Part shown: one piece after another, positions 52,506 through 63,754 of the stretch
Layout: the number at the start of each line of letters is the position of its first letter
Numbering within the stretch: position 1 is the first letter of the stretch
Assembly: GCA_028248455.1 (NCBI GenBank)
Contig: JAOKHV010000005.1
Coordinates: forward strand, 16,738-80,737
DNA length: 64,000 nucleotides
Direction: 5' to 3'
From: Ascidiaceihabitans sp.
GTDB lineage: Bacteria > Pseudomonadota > Alphaproteobacteria > Rhodobacterales > Rhodobacteraceae
Notes under the pieces: model-generated
Told to the model about the DNA's origin: nothing
Databases searched by the model: none
The model's input: the letters and a program-made list of their open reading frames with translations, nothing else
Translations under genes and position numbers: made by a program

Positions 52506-53387
52506 GTGGCCCTTATCTTAACAGTCCTCGAAATCGTCGCTCCAGTTTTCCTTTTGGCAACCGTTGGCTTTACTTGGGTCAAGCTAGGCTTTGAATATCG
52601 CATTCAATTTGTGACCCAATTGGCGATGACCCTATCAGTGCCCTGCCTGATTTTTGTGTCCCTGATGCAGGCAGAAATGGACCCAAGCGCGTTAACCGCA
52701 CTGACGCTTGCATCCTTCACGGCCTATGTTGGCGTTACGCTGGTGGTGTGGCTATGCTGCAAGATTGGTCGCCTGAACACGCGCACCTACATGGCCCCAC
52801 TCATTTTTGGGAATACCGGAAATTTGGGCCTACCCCTCGCGCTGTTTGCATTTGGTGAAGCAGGATTAAGCAACGCAATTGTTGTTTTCGCCGTTATGGC
52901 GATCTTGTCTTTTACCTTCGGTATCTGGCTGGTTTCTGGTGAGGGTGCTTTGGAGAAAGTGGTGCGTGAACCGTTGGTGGCCGCCACTTTATTAGGTGCA
53001 TTATTCCTATGGCAAGGATGGGAAACACCCCTATTCCTGACCAACACGTTGTCCTTGATCGGTCAAATTGCGATTCCAATCATGTTGATCACATTGGGCG
53101 TTGCAGTCGCCCGGCTTAGCCCTCGCGGACTAGGCAAAGCAGCGTTCCTATCACTGATAAAACTGATCATTTGCACAGCCGTTGCCTGGGTCGTTGCAGA
53201 CTATTTCGCCCTAAGCCACGTCGCCTTCGGTGTGTTGGTCATTCAAATCGCAACACCTGTCGCAGTGACCTCATATTTATTGGCTGAAAAATACGGTGCC
53301 GGTTCTGATGCGGTTGCCGGATTGGTTGTGACATCTACGTTAATGGCTGTTGGCGCTTTGCCGCTAATCTTGGCTGTGCTGTTATAG
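52506..53387 (+). CDS. AEC-family transporter
   Basis: Ten-TM permease, GNTGNLGLPLALFAFGEAGL; GTG start. Confidence 0.88.
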   Translation: MALILTVLEIVAPVFLLATVGFTWVKLGFEYRIQFVTQLAMTLSVPCLIFVSLMQAEMDPSALTALTLASFTAYVGVTLVVWLCCKIGRLNTRTYMAPLIFGNTGNLGLPLALFAFGEAGLSNAIVVFAVMAILSFTFGIWLVSGEGALEKVVREPLVAATLLGALFLWQGWETPLFLTNTLSLIGQIAIPIMLITLGVAVARLSPRGLGKAAFLSLIKLIICTAVAWVVADYFALSHVAFGVLVIQIATPVAVTSYLLAEKYGAGSDAVAGLVVTSTLMAVGALPLILAVLL

Positions 53388-53454
53388 AAACCTGATTTCC
53401 CAAATTGAAGAAATCAGGTAGAGTTCCAAAAAAGAAGAAAAAAACCGCAGGCAT

Positions 53455-54063
53455 ATGAAAAAATCTATTGGCGCGATGATATTAGTTCTAGCGGTCGCTT
53501 CGTGCGGCGGCACAGGTGGCGGTAGCGGGTCTTCGAACGCACCAAGTAATTTGGACAACGCATGTTCCATCGTCCAAGAACGCCCACAGTATCTACGCGC
53601 GTTTCGTGCGGCTGAACGCAAATGGAACGTCCCCGTGCACGTTTTGATGGCTATGATTTATCAAGAGAGCAAATTCAAAAGCAACGCGCGACCACCCTTC
53701 CGTTATGCGGCTGGTGTTGTACCGGTGGGGCGCCAATCAAGTGCTCTTGGGTATTCCCAAGCCTTGAATGCGACATGGAAAGAATACCAAGTCGCTACAG
53801 GAAGCCGTTCGGCGCGCAGAACAAATATCAAAGATGCTTCCGATTTTATGGGTTGGTATATGAACGTTACGAAAAGACGTAACGGCGTTTCCCTGAGTGA
53901 TGCACGCAACCAATACTTTGCCTACCACGATGGCCATACTGGCTTTTCTCGCGGGGCGTACAAAAATAAAGCGTGGTTGGTTCGTATCGCGGGTAAGGTT
54001 TCGTCACGCGCAAACACGTACAGAAGTCAGCTCACCAACTGCGGAAGCCGCTGGCGCGCCTAA
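53455..54063 (+). CDS. Lipoprotein with lytic transglycosylase (SLT) domain
   Basis: Lipobox LAVASC; VPVHVLMAMIYQESKFKSNARPPF; ALGYSQALNATWKEYQ. Confidence 0.87.
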   Translation: MKKSIGAMILVLAVASCGGTGGGSGSSNAPSNLDNACSIVQERPQYLRAFRAAERKWNVPVHVLMAMIYQESKFKSNARPPFRYAAGVVPVGRQSSALGYSQALNATWKEYQVATGSRSARRTNIKDASDFMGWYMNVTKRRNGVSLSDARNQYFAYHDGHTGFSRGAYKNKAWLVRIAGKVSSRANTYRSQLTNCGSRWRA

Positions 54064-54067
54064 ACTC

Positions 54068-54643
54068 TTATTGCAGATCAAGTTCGAACAGTCCGTTCGC
54101 AAGTGTACCACCTTTAATCAACTCACCTAAAACAACGGTCGAACGGCCGCCATTGGCGTCGTTCACCACCCATTGGCGAAGCTCAACTGGATTGCTCGTG
54201 AACTTCAGTTCAATGCTACCGTATTCAGGGTTCTTTGGATTTTGAGCCCGCACAATTGTGGCTGTGCCATCGTAGTCATGGCCAACAACCATTTCCGCCT
54301 GACCAAGGTCGACATTGCGGGCCAAAATCAATGAAAGCGGCGTGCGTCTTAGGGCATAGGATTCGGGTGGTTGGTTCGATTTCTTATCGTAAATCTTAAT
54401 GGATCCACTGCTCGCCAAGACCAATGCATCGTCATACTCAAACCGCATGCGGCCTGGTCGCTTAATGGAAATTTTACCTACAGAAATTGTACCGTCATCG
54501 TTAATCTGTGTGAAATCACCAGATGCCGTTTTCAAGTCGTTCAAGAAATTCGAGATTTCATTCAACGACAACTTATCTGCGCTGGCAACAGTTGCGAGGC
54601 TCATGAATGTAGCGGCAATAAATGATTTAAAAACGTATGACAT
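54068..54643 (-). CDS. lolA: Outer membrane lipoprotein carrier protein LolA
   Basis: TASGDFTQINDDGTISVGKISIKRPGRMRFEYD. Confidence 0.9.
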   Translation of the reverse strand: MSYVFKSFIAATFMSLATVASADKLSLNEISNFLNDLKTASGDFTQINDDGTISVGKISIKRPGRMRFEYDDALVLASSGSIKIYDKKSNQPPESYALRRTPLSLILARNVDLGQAEMVVGHDYDGTATIVRAQNPKNPEYGSIELKFTSNPVELRQWVVNDANGGRSTVVLGELIKGGTLANGLFELDLQ

Positions 54644-54822
54644 GTTTTGTGGTCCTACTTGTTCTTGTTATGAAGCGAAATATAAGCAGTCTAGTCATGT
54701 TATGCGATATCAAAGGCGATAAATCGTGCAATCGCATCAATTCCCAACACTAATGGTCGCCCCATAAAAATTCGGAATCGTTTGTGACATCCCCCGATCG
54801 CAACGGGTGACAGGTTGCTCCG

Positions 54823-55540
54823 CTACAAAATAATATCCTTTGGGCGCAACTGAAAATCAGCTACATAAACCAAATTAATCGCATTGATCGCATCGAGATA
54901 CCACGCCGTGATCCCCCTAAATTCTTCATCTTTGGTTGGGCCACGCAAAACATAGATCTGCGATATATCCCCCGTTCCGGGGGCAATACAACCGGCATCA
55001 AACAGCGCGTCAGCTAGTACCACTTGCCCCGCGAACGGAAGCGCGAAACGCGATTGCACTCCAACCTCTCCCGTCAAATAAACTTAGTCAGGCTTGTCCG
55101 CCCCTAGGCTTTGCGCTTTGAGGAAGTTCTCGCGTTGGTCGCTTTGTCGATCCCTTAGCAGCGTGACTTCTGCTTGCAACGCTTCAAGCGCTACTTGGCG
55201 TGACCTTTGCTGTGTCCCGATCAAAAGCAATTGCTGTTGAAAGTACTTTTGGGCCGCCTCAATGTCTGAACCAGGATCAAAAAAATGGCATCTTCATCCA
55301 GCAACCGCACTTTCACCTGACCCGATTTGAAATAAAGATGAGACAACGGTATCTGATATAACTGGCCATCACGGTAAATCCGAACAGACGTATCTTCAGC
55401 CTTGCCACCAACAACGCCACTCGCTGCAGCCAGCACTTCGCCTAAGTGAATTGGGGCCAGTTTTAACGCCACATGTTTGGCTTTAGGACTGCTCCAACAA
55501 TATAAATTTTCCGCGAATTTAACTCTACTATTTCAAGACT
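54823..55540 (-). pseudogene. Wza/BexD-type polysaccharide export protein, decayed
   Basis: VELNSRKIYIVGAVLKPNMW / LKLAPIHLGEVLAAASGVVGG / AAQKYFQQQLLLIGTQQRSRQVALEALQAEVTLL / VYLTGEVGVQSRFALPFAGQVVLADALFDAGCIAPGTGDISQIYVLRG split over frames; in-frame TAA at 55084-55086; frameshift at the A7 tract 55279-55285. Confidence 0.85.
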
Positions 55541-55562
55541 GAATGTACGTTCGATTTGGTTT

Positions 55563-56239
55563 TCAACCACGGATCGACGCGATCCCTTCGCTTGAAGGCG
55601 CGTAGCGAATGTTTACATGCACCTTACTGCCATCAAGAAACCATGTACCCACAGCCGCCTGTCTCATCGCCAAATCCTCGGCTTTAGGCAATTCATTGTA
55701 GCTCCCCTCAGCCGTCAACACATCGGTTCGAAACAAACGCTTCACTGAACTTACAGGCGGTGAATAGGTAGCACCTACATTTGACCAGCTTACTGAAAAG
55801 GGACCCGTTCAATATCGAACTGCACCACCCCAGTCAACGATCGCGACCGGTTGGTTCGGTTCATTCTTGCCGTTGCGGGTAAATGCTCTTTCCTTATATA
55901 GCTCCGCCTTAACCAGCACACTGTATGCGCCACCCGTCGCATTACCAGTGGCAAATGCACCGTGGATCGTACGCTTAGGCGCGCTGAAATCGCCATCATA
56001 GGTGCCCAGACCGTTGTTGCTATCTTCACCGGTAGCGCTGCACACATGAACAGCAGTGCCGGTCGAGATCTGTGGGTCGACCAGATCGCCTGGACTTAGG
56101 GTTGGGGCAAAATCAAGCTCCATGCGTTTCACACCCATTGGGAACGGATTTGATCCCATGCAAAACCACTTGGAAAACCCAGTGCCTCAACCCCAGAGCC
56201 CCGATACTGGGGCTGTATACCCACACCAGCCCCCAACAT
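55563..56239 (-). pseudogene. Phage-like head-spike protein gene, decayed (GTA GhsB-like, tentative)
   Basis: MLGAGVGIQPQYRGSGVEALGFPSGFAWDQIRSQWV* then frameshift to MELDFAPTL...SGDFSAPKRTIH-type segment, in-frame TGA at 55809-55811 (CGA expected), continuing TGPFSVSWSNVGATYSPPVSSVKRLFRTDVLTAEG. Confidence 0.6.
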
Positions 56240-56507
56240 TAAATCAAGCTCTTTAGGCCTGTTGCAGTTGTCCCCGTGTCCAAAACACGCAAAACCCGCA
56301 CCGGATAAATCGCCCCGGCAGTTAGACCTAGAAATATGATTGCATCACCATTCTTCAAGACGACAGACACGTCTCCACCGCTTGTTAGGCCGAGAGCGCG
56401 TGTAACATTTGGAGATCAACAACATCGTCAGGCAAGATATCAAACCTACCACAAATTGGGCTGCTAAGACCCGATGTGACATCGCCAAATGTATCTAAAA
56501 TGGTCAT
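56239..56507 (-). pseudogene. Spike base protein gene, RCAP_rcc01079-like, frameshifted (tentative)
   Basis: MTILDTFGDVTSGLSSPICGRFDILPDDVVDL | 1-nt deletion | NVTRALGLTSGGDVSVVLKNGDAIIFLGLTAGAIYPVRVLRVLDTGTTATGLKSLI*; 269 nt, one short of 90 codons. Confidence 0.65.
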
Positions 56508-56640
56508 AAACTCTTCCTCAATAAATGTTCACATCCACATCATTCAAGGAAGTTTATGCATCGAGAAGGCACCGTTCGATGCCCATTCAATCGGTCTTTT
56601 CGACCACCAAATTTTCATCTGATGGCCGAATTATTAGTTC

Positions 56641-59607
56641 TTAACTGTGTTCAGGGATCAAGATTTCGCGTTTACCAACATGGTTCGCAGCAGACACAAG
56701 GCCCTGATCTTCCATCTGTTCAACAAGTCTTGCTGCTTTGTTATACCCAATCGCCAATTTGCGTTGGATATAGCTGGTGGAACACTTCCGATCCTTTGCA
56801 ACGATGGCAACAGCGGTATCGTACAGCGCGTCCTCACCGTCAGTATTCCCACCCAAACCAAGAACAGCATCAATGCTGTTTTCTTTGTCTTCATCCGGCC
56901 CTTCGACAACACCGTTGATATAGTCAGGTACACCAAACGCTTTCAGGTGGTTCACGACTTCTTCAACTTCTTCATCGCTTACAAACGGGCCATGGCAACG
57001 CGTAATCTTTGCACCGCCAGCCATATACAACATGTCACCCATACCCAACAGCTGCTCTGCACCCATTTCACCAAGGATGGTACGGCTGTCGATTTTTGAG
57101 GTCACTTGGAACGAAATCCGCGTTGGGAAGTTCGCCTTAATCGTACCTGTAATAACGTCCACAGACGGACGCTGTGTCGCCATAATCAAGTGAATGCCAG
57201 AAGCACGTGCCATCTGTGCAAGACGCTGAATACAGGCTTCGATCTCTTTACCAGCGACCATCATAAGGTCGGCCATCTCATCCACAATCACGACGATATA
57301 GGGCAGCGCCTCTGGTGTTGTCTCTTCTGTCTCGAATATCGGTTCACCCGTATCTTCGTCAAAACCAGTTTGAACGGTACGACTAAACAGCTCACCTTTG
57401 GCCAATGCCTCACGCACACGACCGTTATAACCTTCGATGTTACGAACGCCCATTTTAGACATCTTACGATAGCGCTCTTCCATCTCGCCGACAGTCCATT
57501 TTAGAGCCACAACCGCCTTTTTAGGGTCGGTTACAACTGGCGACAGCAGATGCGGGATGCCATCATAGACCGACAATTCCAACATCTTTGGATCAATCAT
57601 GATCATGCGACATTCCTGCGGCGTCAATTTGTAAAGCAATGACAAGATCATCGTGTTGATCGCAACTGATTTACCGGAACCCGTGGTACCAGCGATAAGA
57701 AGATGAGGCATCTTAGCAAGGTTCGCTACCATGCTGTCGCCACCAATGTCTTTTCCCAAAGCAAGTGGCAGGCGCATGTTGCTATCACCGAAATCGCGGC
57801 TCGACAAAATTTCACGAAGCACAACTTTTTCGCGGTGCTCGTTCGGCAGCTCGATACCAATAACAGAGCGACCAGGAACAGTTGAAACACGTGCAGACAA
57901 GGCTGCCATTGAACGGGCAATATCGTCAGCCAAACCTATGACTCGGCTGGCTTTTAAACCCGGTGCAGGCTCAAGTTCATACATGGTAACAACAGGACCA
58001 GGGCGCACAGAAACAATTTCACCTTTGACGCCGTAATCGTCCAGCACGTTTTCAAGCATACGTGCATTTTCTTCCAATGCCTCATCACTTAAATGCTGAT
58101 GTTGAACATCGTCTGCACTCTCCAACAAGTTAAGCGGCGGCAATTCGAATGCTGGGCGGTTGTCTTCAAACGATAAACTAGGCTGCGCTTCGGCTTTCGC
58201 ACGCGCGCTTGGTTGCACAGATTTACGAATAGGTTGCTGTACAACTTTGCGTGGCTCCACCACTGGGATCGACATTGGTTGCGGCGTGGCTTGTGGTGTT
58301 GGTGTCTGGATAGCAGCTTGCGTTGGTGTTGCGGTTTCAATTCTTGGTGCTACTGGAACCGGAGCAAAAGGCGCAGGTGCGATCAAAGGCGGCTCAGCGC
58401 GCAGCGAAGAGATCGCCGCATCTGGTGAGGTCATTGGTGGCTCTGGTGGCAATTCAAATTGATCAACAAAGATATTTTGCTCTGGTTTTGGCTGAGTGTT
58501 CAAAACCAACGGATCAGGTCCACGACCGAGGCCCTTGGTCAACGGCGCTACAGACTTGATCTGAATAGATGGGTTCGAACGAACGCGAGATTGAATAACA
58601 CCAGCAATCTTCGCCTTGATACGATCATCGTCAGGTGCATCGACATAATTGTCGCAATTGAAAGTCTCAATCAATTCAGATTCAGGCATTTCCTGAATAA
58701 CAGGTTCTGCACGTTTGATAAGTGATGGCATGCGCGCAAGCAGACCCGTTTTTACCACGGGCTCCGCATTTACAATGGGATCATGCATCGGTTCGAGTGT
58801 CGGTACAAAATTGGGGTCAGCGTCGGCACTTGCAGATGGTACAGCGGCAACAGCAGCTTGATAAGCAGCAGCTTCATCCGCTTCAACACGGTTGCGTTCC
58901 TTACGATCAGCGTTGCGTGCCTGCAAATCACGTGCAGCAAGAACGGCAGAATTAGCGCCTTTGCCCAACAACGTCATGAGGCCAGCATAAAGCATGATCA
59001 AACCGATCAATAGGAAACGACCCGTGCGCATCAACTCAGGCTTCGTAAAGCCCAAGACAAATGCGCCAAGTGCAAGGATACCAACACCCAATATCAAAGA
59101 CATGAGTTTAATTGCAAAGGACGATCCTAACGGAAGTACAGTCAAGATTGCACCCATAACAGTATCACCGAATAATCCGCCCAATCCAAAGCTGTGGGTT
59201 TGCAACCATACTTGGCCTGGCTCTAGAGTTGCGCCATAGATAGAGACCAATGCAACTGCAATCGGTGCAAAAATCAAACGCCCAACGACACGCTCTTGGC
59301 CACAGTGCATTGCAAAGCGTGCACCCCATGCCAACAAAACTGCAGCAATCGCCCATGCGCCCAAACCAACGATCATAAACAATGGCGCGGCAATCGATGC
59401 ACCAGAACGGCCCAACCAATTTTGAACCTGCGCGTCAGTGGAAACCATCCAGTTTGGATCATCCGGCGTATAGCTAAAAATCATCGCCGCAGCCATCAAG
59501 CCAACGACAATCAACGCAATGCCGATCAGCTCTTTGCCGCGTTTCTCGATGGCTTCGGCCATGTTGCTGTCTAGCAATGGATCGCGCCCGCGTGTCTGAT
59601 ATGCCAT
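56641..59607 (-). CDS. ftsK: DNA translocase FtsK
   Basis: 4-TM N-terminus, Walker [30 protein letters not shown]-terminal gamma domain. Confidence 0.97.
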   Translation of the reverse strand: MAYQTRGRDPLLDSNMAEAIEKRGKELIGIALIVVGLMAAAMIFSYTPDDPNWMVSTDAQVQNWLGRSGASIAAPLFMIVGLGAWAIAAVLLAWGARFAMHCGQERVVGRLIFAPIAVALVSIYGATLEPGQVWLQTHSFGLGGLFGDTVMGAILTVLPLGSSFAIKLMSLILGVGILALGAFVLGFTKPELMRTGRFLLIGLIMLYAGLMTLLGKGANSAVLAARDLQARNADRKERNRVEADEAAAYQAAVAAVPSASADADPNFVPTLEPMHDPIVNAEPVVKTGLLARMPSLIKRAEPVIQEMPESELIETFNCDNYVDAPDDDRIKAKIAGVIQSRVRSNPSIQIKSVAPLTKGLGRGPDPLVLNTQPKPEQNIFVDQFELPPEPPMTSPDAAISSLRAEPPLIAPAPFAPVPVAPRIETATPTQAAIQTPTPQATPQPMSIPVVEPRKVVQQPIRKSVQPSARAKAEAQPSLSFEDNRPAFELPPLNLLESADDVQHQHLSDEALEENARMLENVLDDYGVKGEIVSVRPGPVVTMYELEPAPGLKASRVIGLADDIARSMAALSARVSTVPGRSVIGIELPNEHREKVVLREILSSRDFGDSNMRLPLALGKDIGGDSMVANLAKMPHLLIAGTTGSGKSVAINTMILSLLYKLTPQECRMIMIDPKMLELSVYDGIPHLLSPVVTDPKKAVVALKWTVGEMEERYRKMSKMGVRNIEGYNGRVREALAKGELFSRTVQTGFDEDTGEPIFETEETTPEALPYIVVIVDEMADLMMVAGKEIEACIQRLAQMARASGIHLIMATQRPSVDVITGTIKANFPTRISFQVTSKIDSRTILGEMGAEQLLGMGDMLYMAGGAKITRCHGPFVSDEEVEEVVNHLKAFGVPDYINGVVEGPDEDKENSIDAVLGLGGNTDGEDALYDTAVAIVAKDRKCSTSYIQRKLAIGYNKAARLVEQMEDQGLVSAANHVGKREILIPEHS

Positions 59608-59627
59608 GTTACTACCTCGCCTAATTT

Positions 59628-60815
59628 TTATTGTGGATAAAGACAGTCACGGATTGCTTGGATCCCTCGTGTCATTTCCACTTTTGGAGCCACTATAGCG
59701 ACCCGAATATATCCTGTACCGGGGTTAACCCCGTCAACGTCTTGCGCCAAATACGCACCAGGCAGCACACGCACGCCTGTCTCTTTCCATAACTTCAATG
59801 CAACTGCTTCGCCGTCTTCAACTGGCAGCCACAAAAAGAACCCAGCCTCTGGGCTGACGTATCCCGGCACGTCACCAAGGATGCTGTCCACAATCGCAAA
59901 CTTTTCTTGATACAGCGCACGGTTTTCAACAACATGCTCTTCGTCGTTCCAAACCGCCGCCGCTGCCATCTGCAAAGGCAGTGGCAATGGTGTACCGGCA
60001 TAAGTACGCAATTGACGGATCTCATTCATCGTCTTTGGACCGCCGGTCACAAAGCCAGAGCGCAAACCCGGTAGGTTTGAACGTTTGGACAGCGAGTGGA
60101 ACGCAACGACCCGCTCAGGATCAGCGCCCATCTCTGCTGCCACTTCCAATGCGCCAGTGGGTGGCGTGTCTCTATAAATCTCGGAATAACATTCATCCGC
60201 AAAAATCCGGAAATCGTGTTTTTCTGCCAATTTTAATAATTCAGTCCAATACGTCCAATCCGCAACTGCACCCTGAGGGTTAGCTGGGGAGCAGATATAG
60301 ACAGCGACCGTGCGATCCAAAATCTCAACCGGTTGGCTTGCATAATCTGGCAGATAATTGGTCTCAGCCGTGGCATCCACAAAAATTGGGTCTGCACCCG
60401 ATGAAATGCTTGCAAGCATGTAAACTTGATAAAGCGGGTTCGGCATCAAAACAACAGGACGTTGACCGTTCTTGGTTTCAGGGCACAATGCCATCGGGGC
60501 GTTGTACAAACCTTCGCGCGTGCCATTCACAGGCATCACATTTGTTTCAGGGTCCAGGGCTAAACCGTAGCGACGCTGTGACCAATCACAGAATGCTTGG
60601 CGCAATTCAATTGCACCTTCATTTGGTGGATACCGGTTAAACCCAGCGGCATGTTCAGAAATCACGTTTGTGACCCACGTTGGAAACGCGTGCTTGGGTT
60701 CGCCAATTGTCATGTGGACCACATCGCCGCCCGCTTCATGTACGTCTAACAACGCACGCAAACGTGGGAACGCATAAGCCGGAAGGTTCGAAAACCGCTC
60801 GGGAAACTTCATCAA
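59628..60815 (-). CDS. Class I/II pyridoxal-phosphate aminotransferase
   Basis: [47 protein letters not shown]. Confidence 0.92.
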   Translation of the reverse strand: MMKFPERFSNLPAYAFPRLRALLDVHEAGGDVVHMTIGEPKHAFPTWVTNVISEHAAGFNRYPPNEGAIELRQAFCDWSQRRYGLALDPETNVMPVNGTREGLYNAPMALCPETKNGQRPVVLMPNPLYQVYMLASISSGADPIFVDATAETNYLPDYASQPVEILDRTVAVYICSPANPQGAVADWTYWTELLKLAEKHDFRIFADECYSEIYRDTPPTGALEVAAEMGADPERVVAFHSLSKRSNLPGLRSGFVTGGPKTMNEIRQLRTYAGTPLPLPLQMAAAAVWNDEEHVVENRALYQEKFAIVDSILGDVPGYVSPEAGFFLWLPVEDGEAVALKLWKETGVRVLPGAYLAQDVDGVNPGTGYIRVAIVAPKVEMTRGIQAIRDCLYPQ

Positions 60816-60941
60816 AACTGCCTCAGGATAGGGATCATTATTGCCCCGTTTCTTCCAAACTACCCAACCGAACGGCTTTCGTCCAGAAAAACAAAGACCT
60901 AGGCAGCGTTATGTGGCTTTTGAGTCATCCCCATTTCGAAA

Positions 60942-62270
60942 TCAGGACAATGCCGCCTCTGCTGCTGCCCCAATTCGAAGCAGTTCTGCTTCTGTATCAG
61001 GCGCACAAAGAAACATAATTCCGCAACTTGGTACGCCTGTTGGAAGGGTTAAACCACACAATCCTAGCAAATTCCCAACGCGTGTATTGCGCAGGGAAAG
61101 CAAGTTTTCAGTGACGTAATAGTCCTCTTCAGCGTTCAAACGATCCAAATTCGGGGGCATAATTGCTGATGTTGGTGCAAGCACTGCGCAATATCCTGCA
61201 GTTGCAGCATTATATGCAGCCCGTACTTTCTCCAGTTTATTCACCGCAGCCACATAATCTGCAGCGTTATGTTCGGCACCCAAACGGAACCGTTTTAGAA
61301 TTTCCGGGTACATTGCATCTGGATTCTCCTCGATAACATCTTTCCACTGACCATAGGCCTGCGAAGTCATCAAAATCGTCGATAAGTTTAAGGAATCTTG
61401 AACCGCTGGCACGTCGATATACTCGATCGCCGCGCCGCCGGCTTGCATGCGATTAACAGCGCTTTCAAACGCTGCCTTTGGTGCATCACGCAAATCATCC
61501 ATCATGGTGGTGCGCACAATTGCAAACTTGCGGCCCTTTAATGTAGCGCCACGCAAATCGGGGACCTTACTGCCGTCCATCACTGCAAACAACTCTGCTG
61601 CATCCTCAACGGATCGGGTCAAAGGGCCAACCGTGTCAAACTTCACTGACAACGGAACGACGCCCTTTAATGACAGCCGCCCCGCTGTGGTTTTCAATCC
61701 AACCAGATCATTCCACGCCGCAGGAATACGAACAGAACCACCTGTATCAGACCCTATTCCAGCAGCCGCAATATTAAACGCAACCGAAGCGCCAGCACCA
61801 GATGAGGACCCACCAGGAACAGCCTCCAGATCATTCACACAAGGAGGCGTTTCGGTCGAGGGGTTATAGCCCAAGCCGGAAAACGCCAATTCGCTCATGT
61901 GGGTTTTACCCAAACAAACCAATCCCATAGCGGTGGCATTCGCCAATACGACGGCATCCACGTCTGGGACGCGACCACTTAACAATTTCGACCCCGCTTC
62001 GGTCCCAATACCTGCCGTATCAAACAAGTCTTTCCAACTGATCGGAACACCGTCTAGCAGGGACAAACGATGCCCTGACCTTGCCCGACCTGCGGCGGCT
62101 ATCGCCTCTGACAATGCCCGTACTGACGTAACCCGCGCATAAATCTGGTTCGCAAATTGATGACCGTTGATCGCATCCAAATAGGTTTGGGTCAAAGCAA
62201 CAGGATCAATCTGCCCTGCCCCAATACCACGTCCCAAATCGCATGCTGTCATTGTTAGCCAGTCATTCAT
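60942..62270 (-). CDS. Amidase-signature family protein
   Basis: PGGSSSGAGASVAFNIAAAGIGSDTGGSVRIPAAWNDLVGLK. Confidence 0.93.
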   Translation of the reverse strand: MNDWLTMTACDLGRGIGAGQIDPVALTQTYLDAINGHQFANQIYARVTSVRALSEAIAAAGRARSGHRLSLLDGVPISWKDLFDTAGIGTEAGSKLLSGRVPDVDAVVLANATAMGLVCLGKTHMSELAFSGLGYNPSTETPPCVNDLEAVPGGSSSGAGASVAFNIAAAGIGSDTGGSVRIPAAWNDLVGLKTTAGRLSLKGVVPLSVKFDTVGPLTRSVEDAAELFAVMDGSKVPDLRGATLKGRKFAIVRTTMMDDLRDAPKAAFESAVNRMQAGGAAIEYIDVPAVQDSLNLSTILMTSQAYGQWKDVIEENPDAMYPEILKRFRLGAEHNAADYVAAVNKLEKVRAAYNAATAGYCAVLAPTSAIMPPNLDRLNAEEDYYVTENLLSLRNTRVGNLLGLCGLTLPTGVPSCGIMFLCAPDTEAELLRIGAAAEAALS

Positions 62271-62356
62271 ATTAACGCTCCTACAAACCATTTAATCGAA
62301 GGGTAGCGACGCAACCACGCATGGACAATCCCCGTAAGCTCCCCATATCTATAACG

Positions 62357-63571
62357 ATGAAATTTGACACAGACATAACCATCGTAGGTGGCGGGCTGAA
62401 TGGCCCCATCCTGGCCATCGCTCTTGGACGCGCAGGTATCACCACAACCGTGATTGACGCGCTGACAACTAAGGTGCGCAAGAATGCTGCCTTTGACGGG
62501 CGGTCCTACGCCGTCGCGCTGACCTCACAACGTCTGTTGAAGAACATCGGGCTTTGGGATGCGCTTAGCGACGATGCCCAACCGATGCTAGAGATCAAAG
62601 TCACCGATGGACGTGCGGGCGAAGGCCCCTCGCCCTTCTTCATGCACTTCGATCATGCAGAGATTGAGGATGGTCCAATGGGCTACTTGGTCCAAGATAG
62701 GCACCTGCGTCGTACCTTATTGGAAGCAATGGCCGCAAATCCATTGATCAAGCACCTTGAGGGGCAAGCCGTCACCAACCAAGTCGTTGAGGGGGCTGGC
62801 GTCACTGTCACTCTTGAGAGGGGGAAAACACTGACCTCCCGCAGTCTAATCGGCTGCGATGGCCGTGGCAGCGGGACCGCAACACGCGCTGGAATCAAAC
62901 GCATCGGTTGGGGATATGGTCAAACCGCATTGGTCTGCGCCATCGAACACGAAAAACCACACGGTGGCATCGCACACCAGTTCTTTATGCCAACGGGTCC
63001 ACTTGCGATCCTACCCCTGACTGGTAATCGCAGTTCCATAGTTTGGAGCGAGAGCGAGGCGAATGCCACCGCCTTTAACGCGCTCAATGACGAAGATTAC
63101 CTAACCATGCTGCGCCCGCGGTTTGGCAATTTCTTGGGTGAAATTTCACTCACTGGTACACGCTATTCCTATCCACTTTCCCTTTCGATGACGGAACACC
63201 TGGTTACAGATCGCACAGCCCTTGTGGGTGATGCAGCCCACGGTCTGCACCCGATTGCCGGCCAAGGATTGAACGCAGGCATGCGCGACATCGCAGCATT
63301 GGTTCAGATCATCACAGAGGCGCAAAACCGTGGTGAAGACTACGGCAGCCTCGCGGTTCTCGAGCGTTACGAAGAATGGCGCAGGTTCGACAACACCGCG
63401 CTTGCGTTGGCAACGGATACGTTCAACAAGCTGTTTTCAAATAACAATCCATTGCTGCGTTTGGGCCGTGATCTGGGAATGGGTTTGATCAATAAAATGC
63501 CAAGCCTGCGTCGCGGGTTTATGCGCGAAGCGGCTGGATTAAGTGGCGATCTGCCTGATCTGATGCGTTAG
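62357..63571 (+). CDS. UbiH/UbiF/VisC-family FAD-dependent hydroxylase
   Basis: DITIVGGGLNGPILAIALGRAG; LVGDAAHGLHPIAGQGLNAGMRDIAAL. Confidence 0.92.
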   Translation: MKFDTDITIVGGGLNGPILAIALGRAGITTTVIDALTTKVRKNAAFDGRSYAVALTSQRLLKNIGLWDALSDDAQPMLEIKVTDGRAGEGPSPFFMHFDHAEIEDGPMGYLVQDRHLRRTLLEAMAANPLIKHLEGQAVTNQVVEGAGVTVTLERGKTLTSRSLIGCDGRGSGTATRAGIKRIGWGYGQTALVCAIEHEKPHGGIAHQFFMPTGPLAILPLTGNRSSIVWSESEANATAFNALNDEDYLTMLRPRFGNFLGEISLTGTRYSYPLSLSMTEHLVTDRTALVGDAAHGLHPIAGQGLNAGMRDIAALVQIITEAQNRGEDYGSLAVLERYEEWRRFDNTALALATDTFNKLFSNNNPLLRLGRDLGMGLINKMPSLRRGFMREAAGLSGDLPDLMR

Positions 63572-63754
63572 TTAGTCTAACTTGCGCGCTTCATCCACCA
63601 GCATCACAGGGATGCCATTGCGGATAGGGTACGCCAGGCTTGCAGCTTTTGAAATCAATTCCTGCGCGTCAGCATCATAGCGCAATGTTGTTTGCGTACG
63701 CGGGCAAATTAGTGCTTCTAACATGCTACGCTCGGCTTTTGTTTCAGTGCTCAC
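63572..63754 (-). CDS. Trm112-family protein
   Basis: [51 protein letters not shown] start. Confidence 0.9.
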   Translation of the reverse strand: MSTETKAERSMLEALICPRTQTTLRYDADAQELISKAASLAYPIRNGIPVMLVDEARKLD

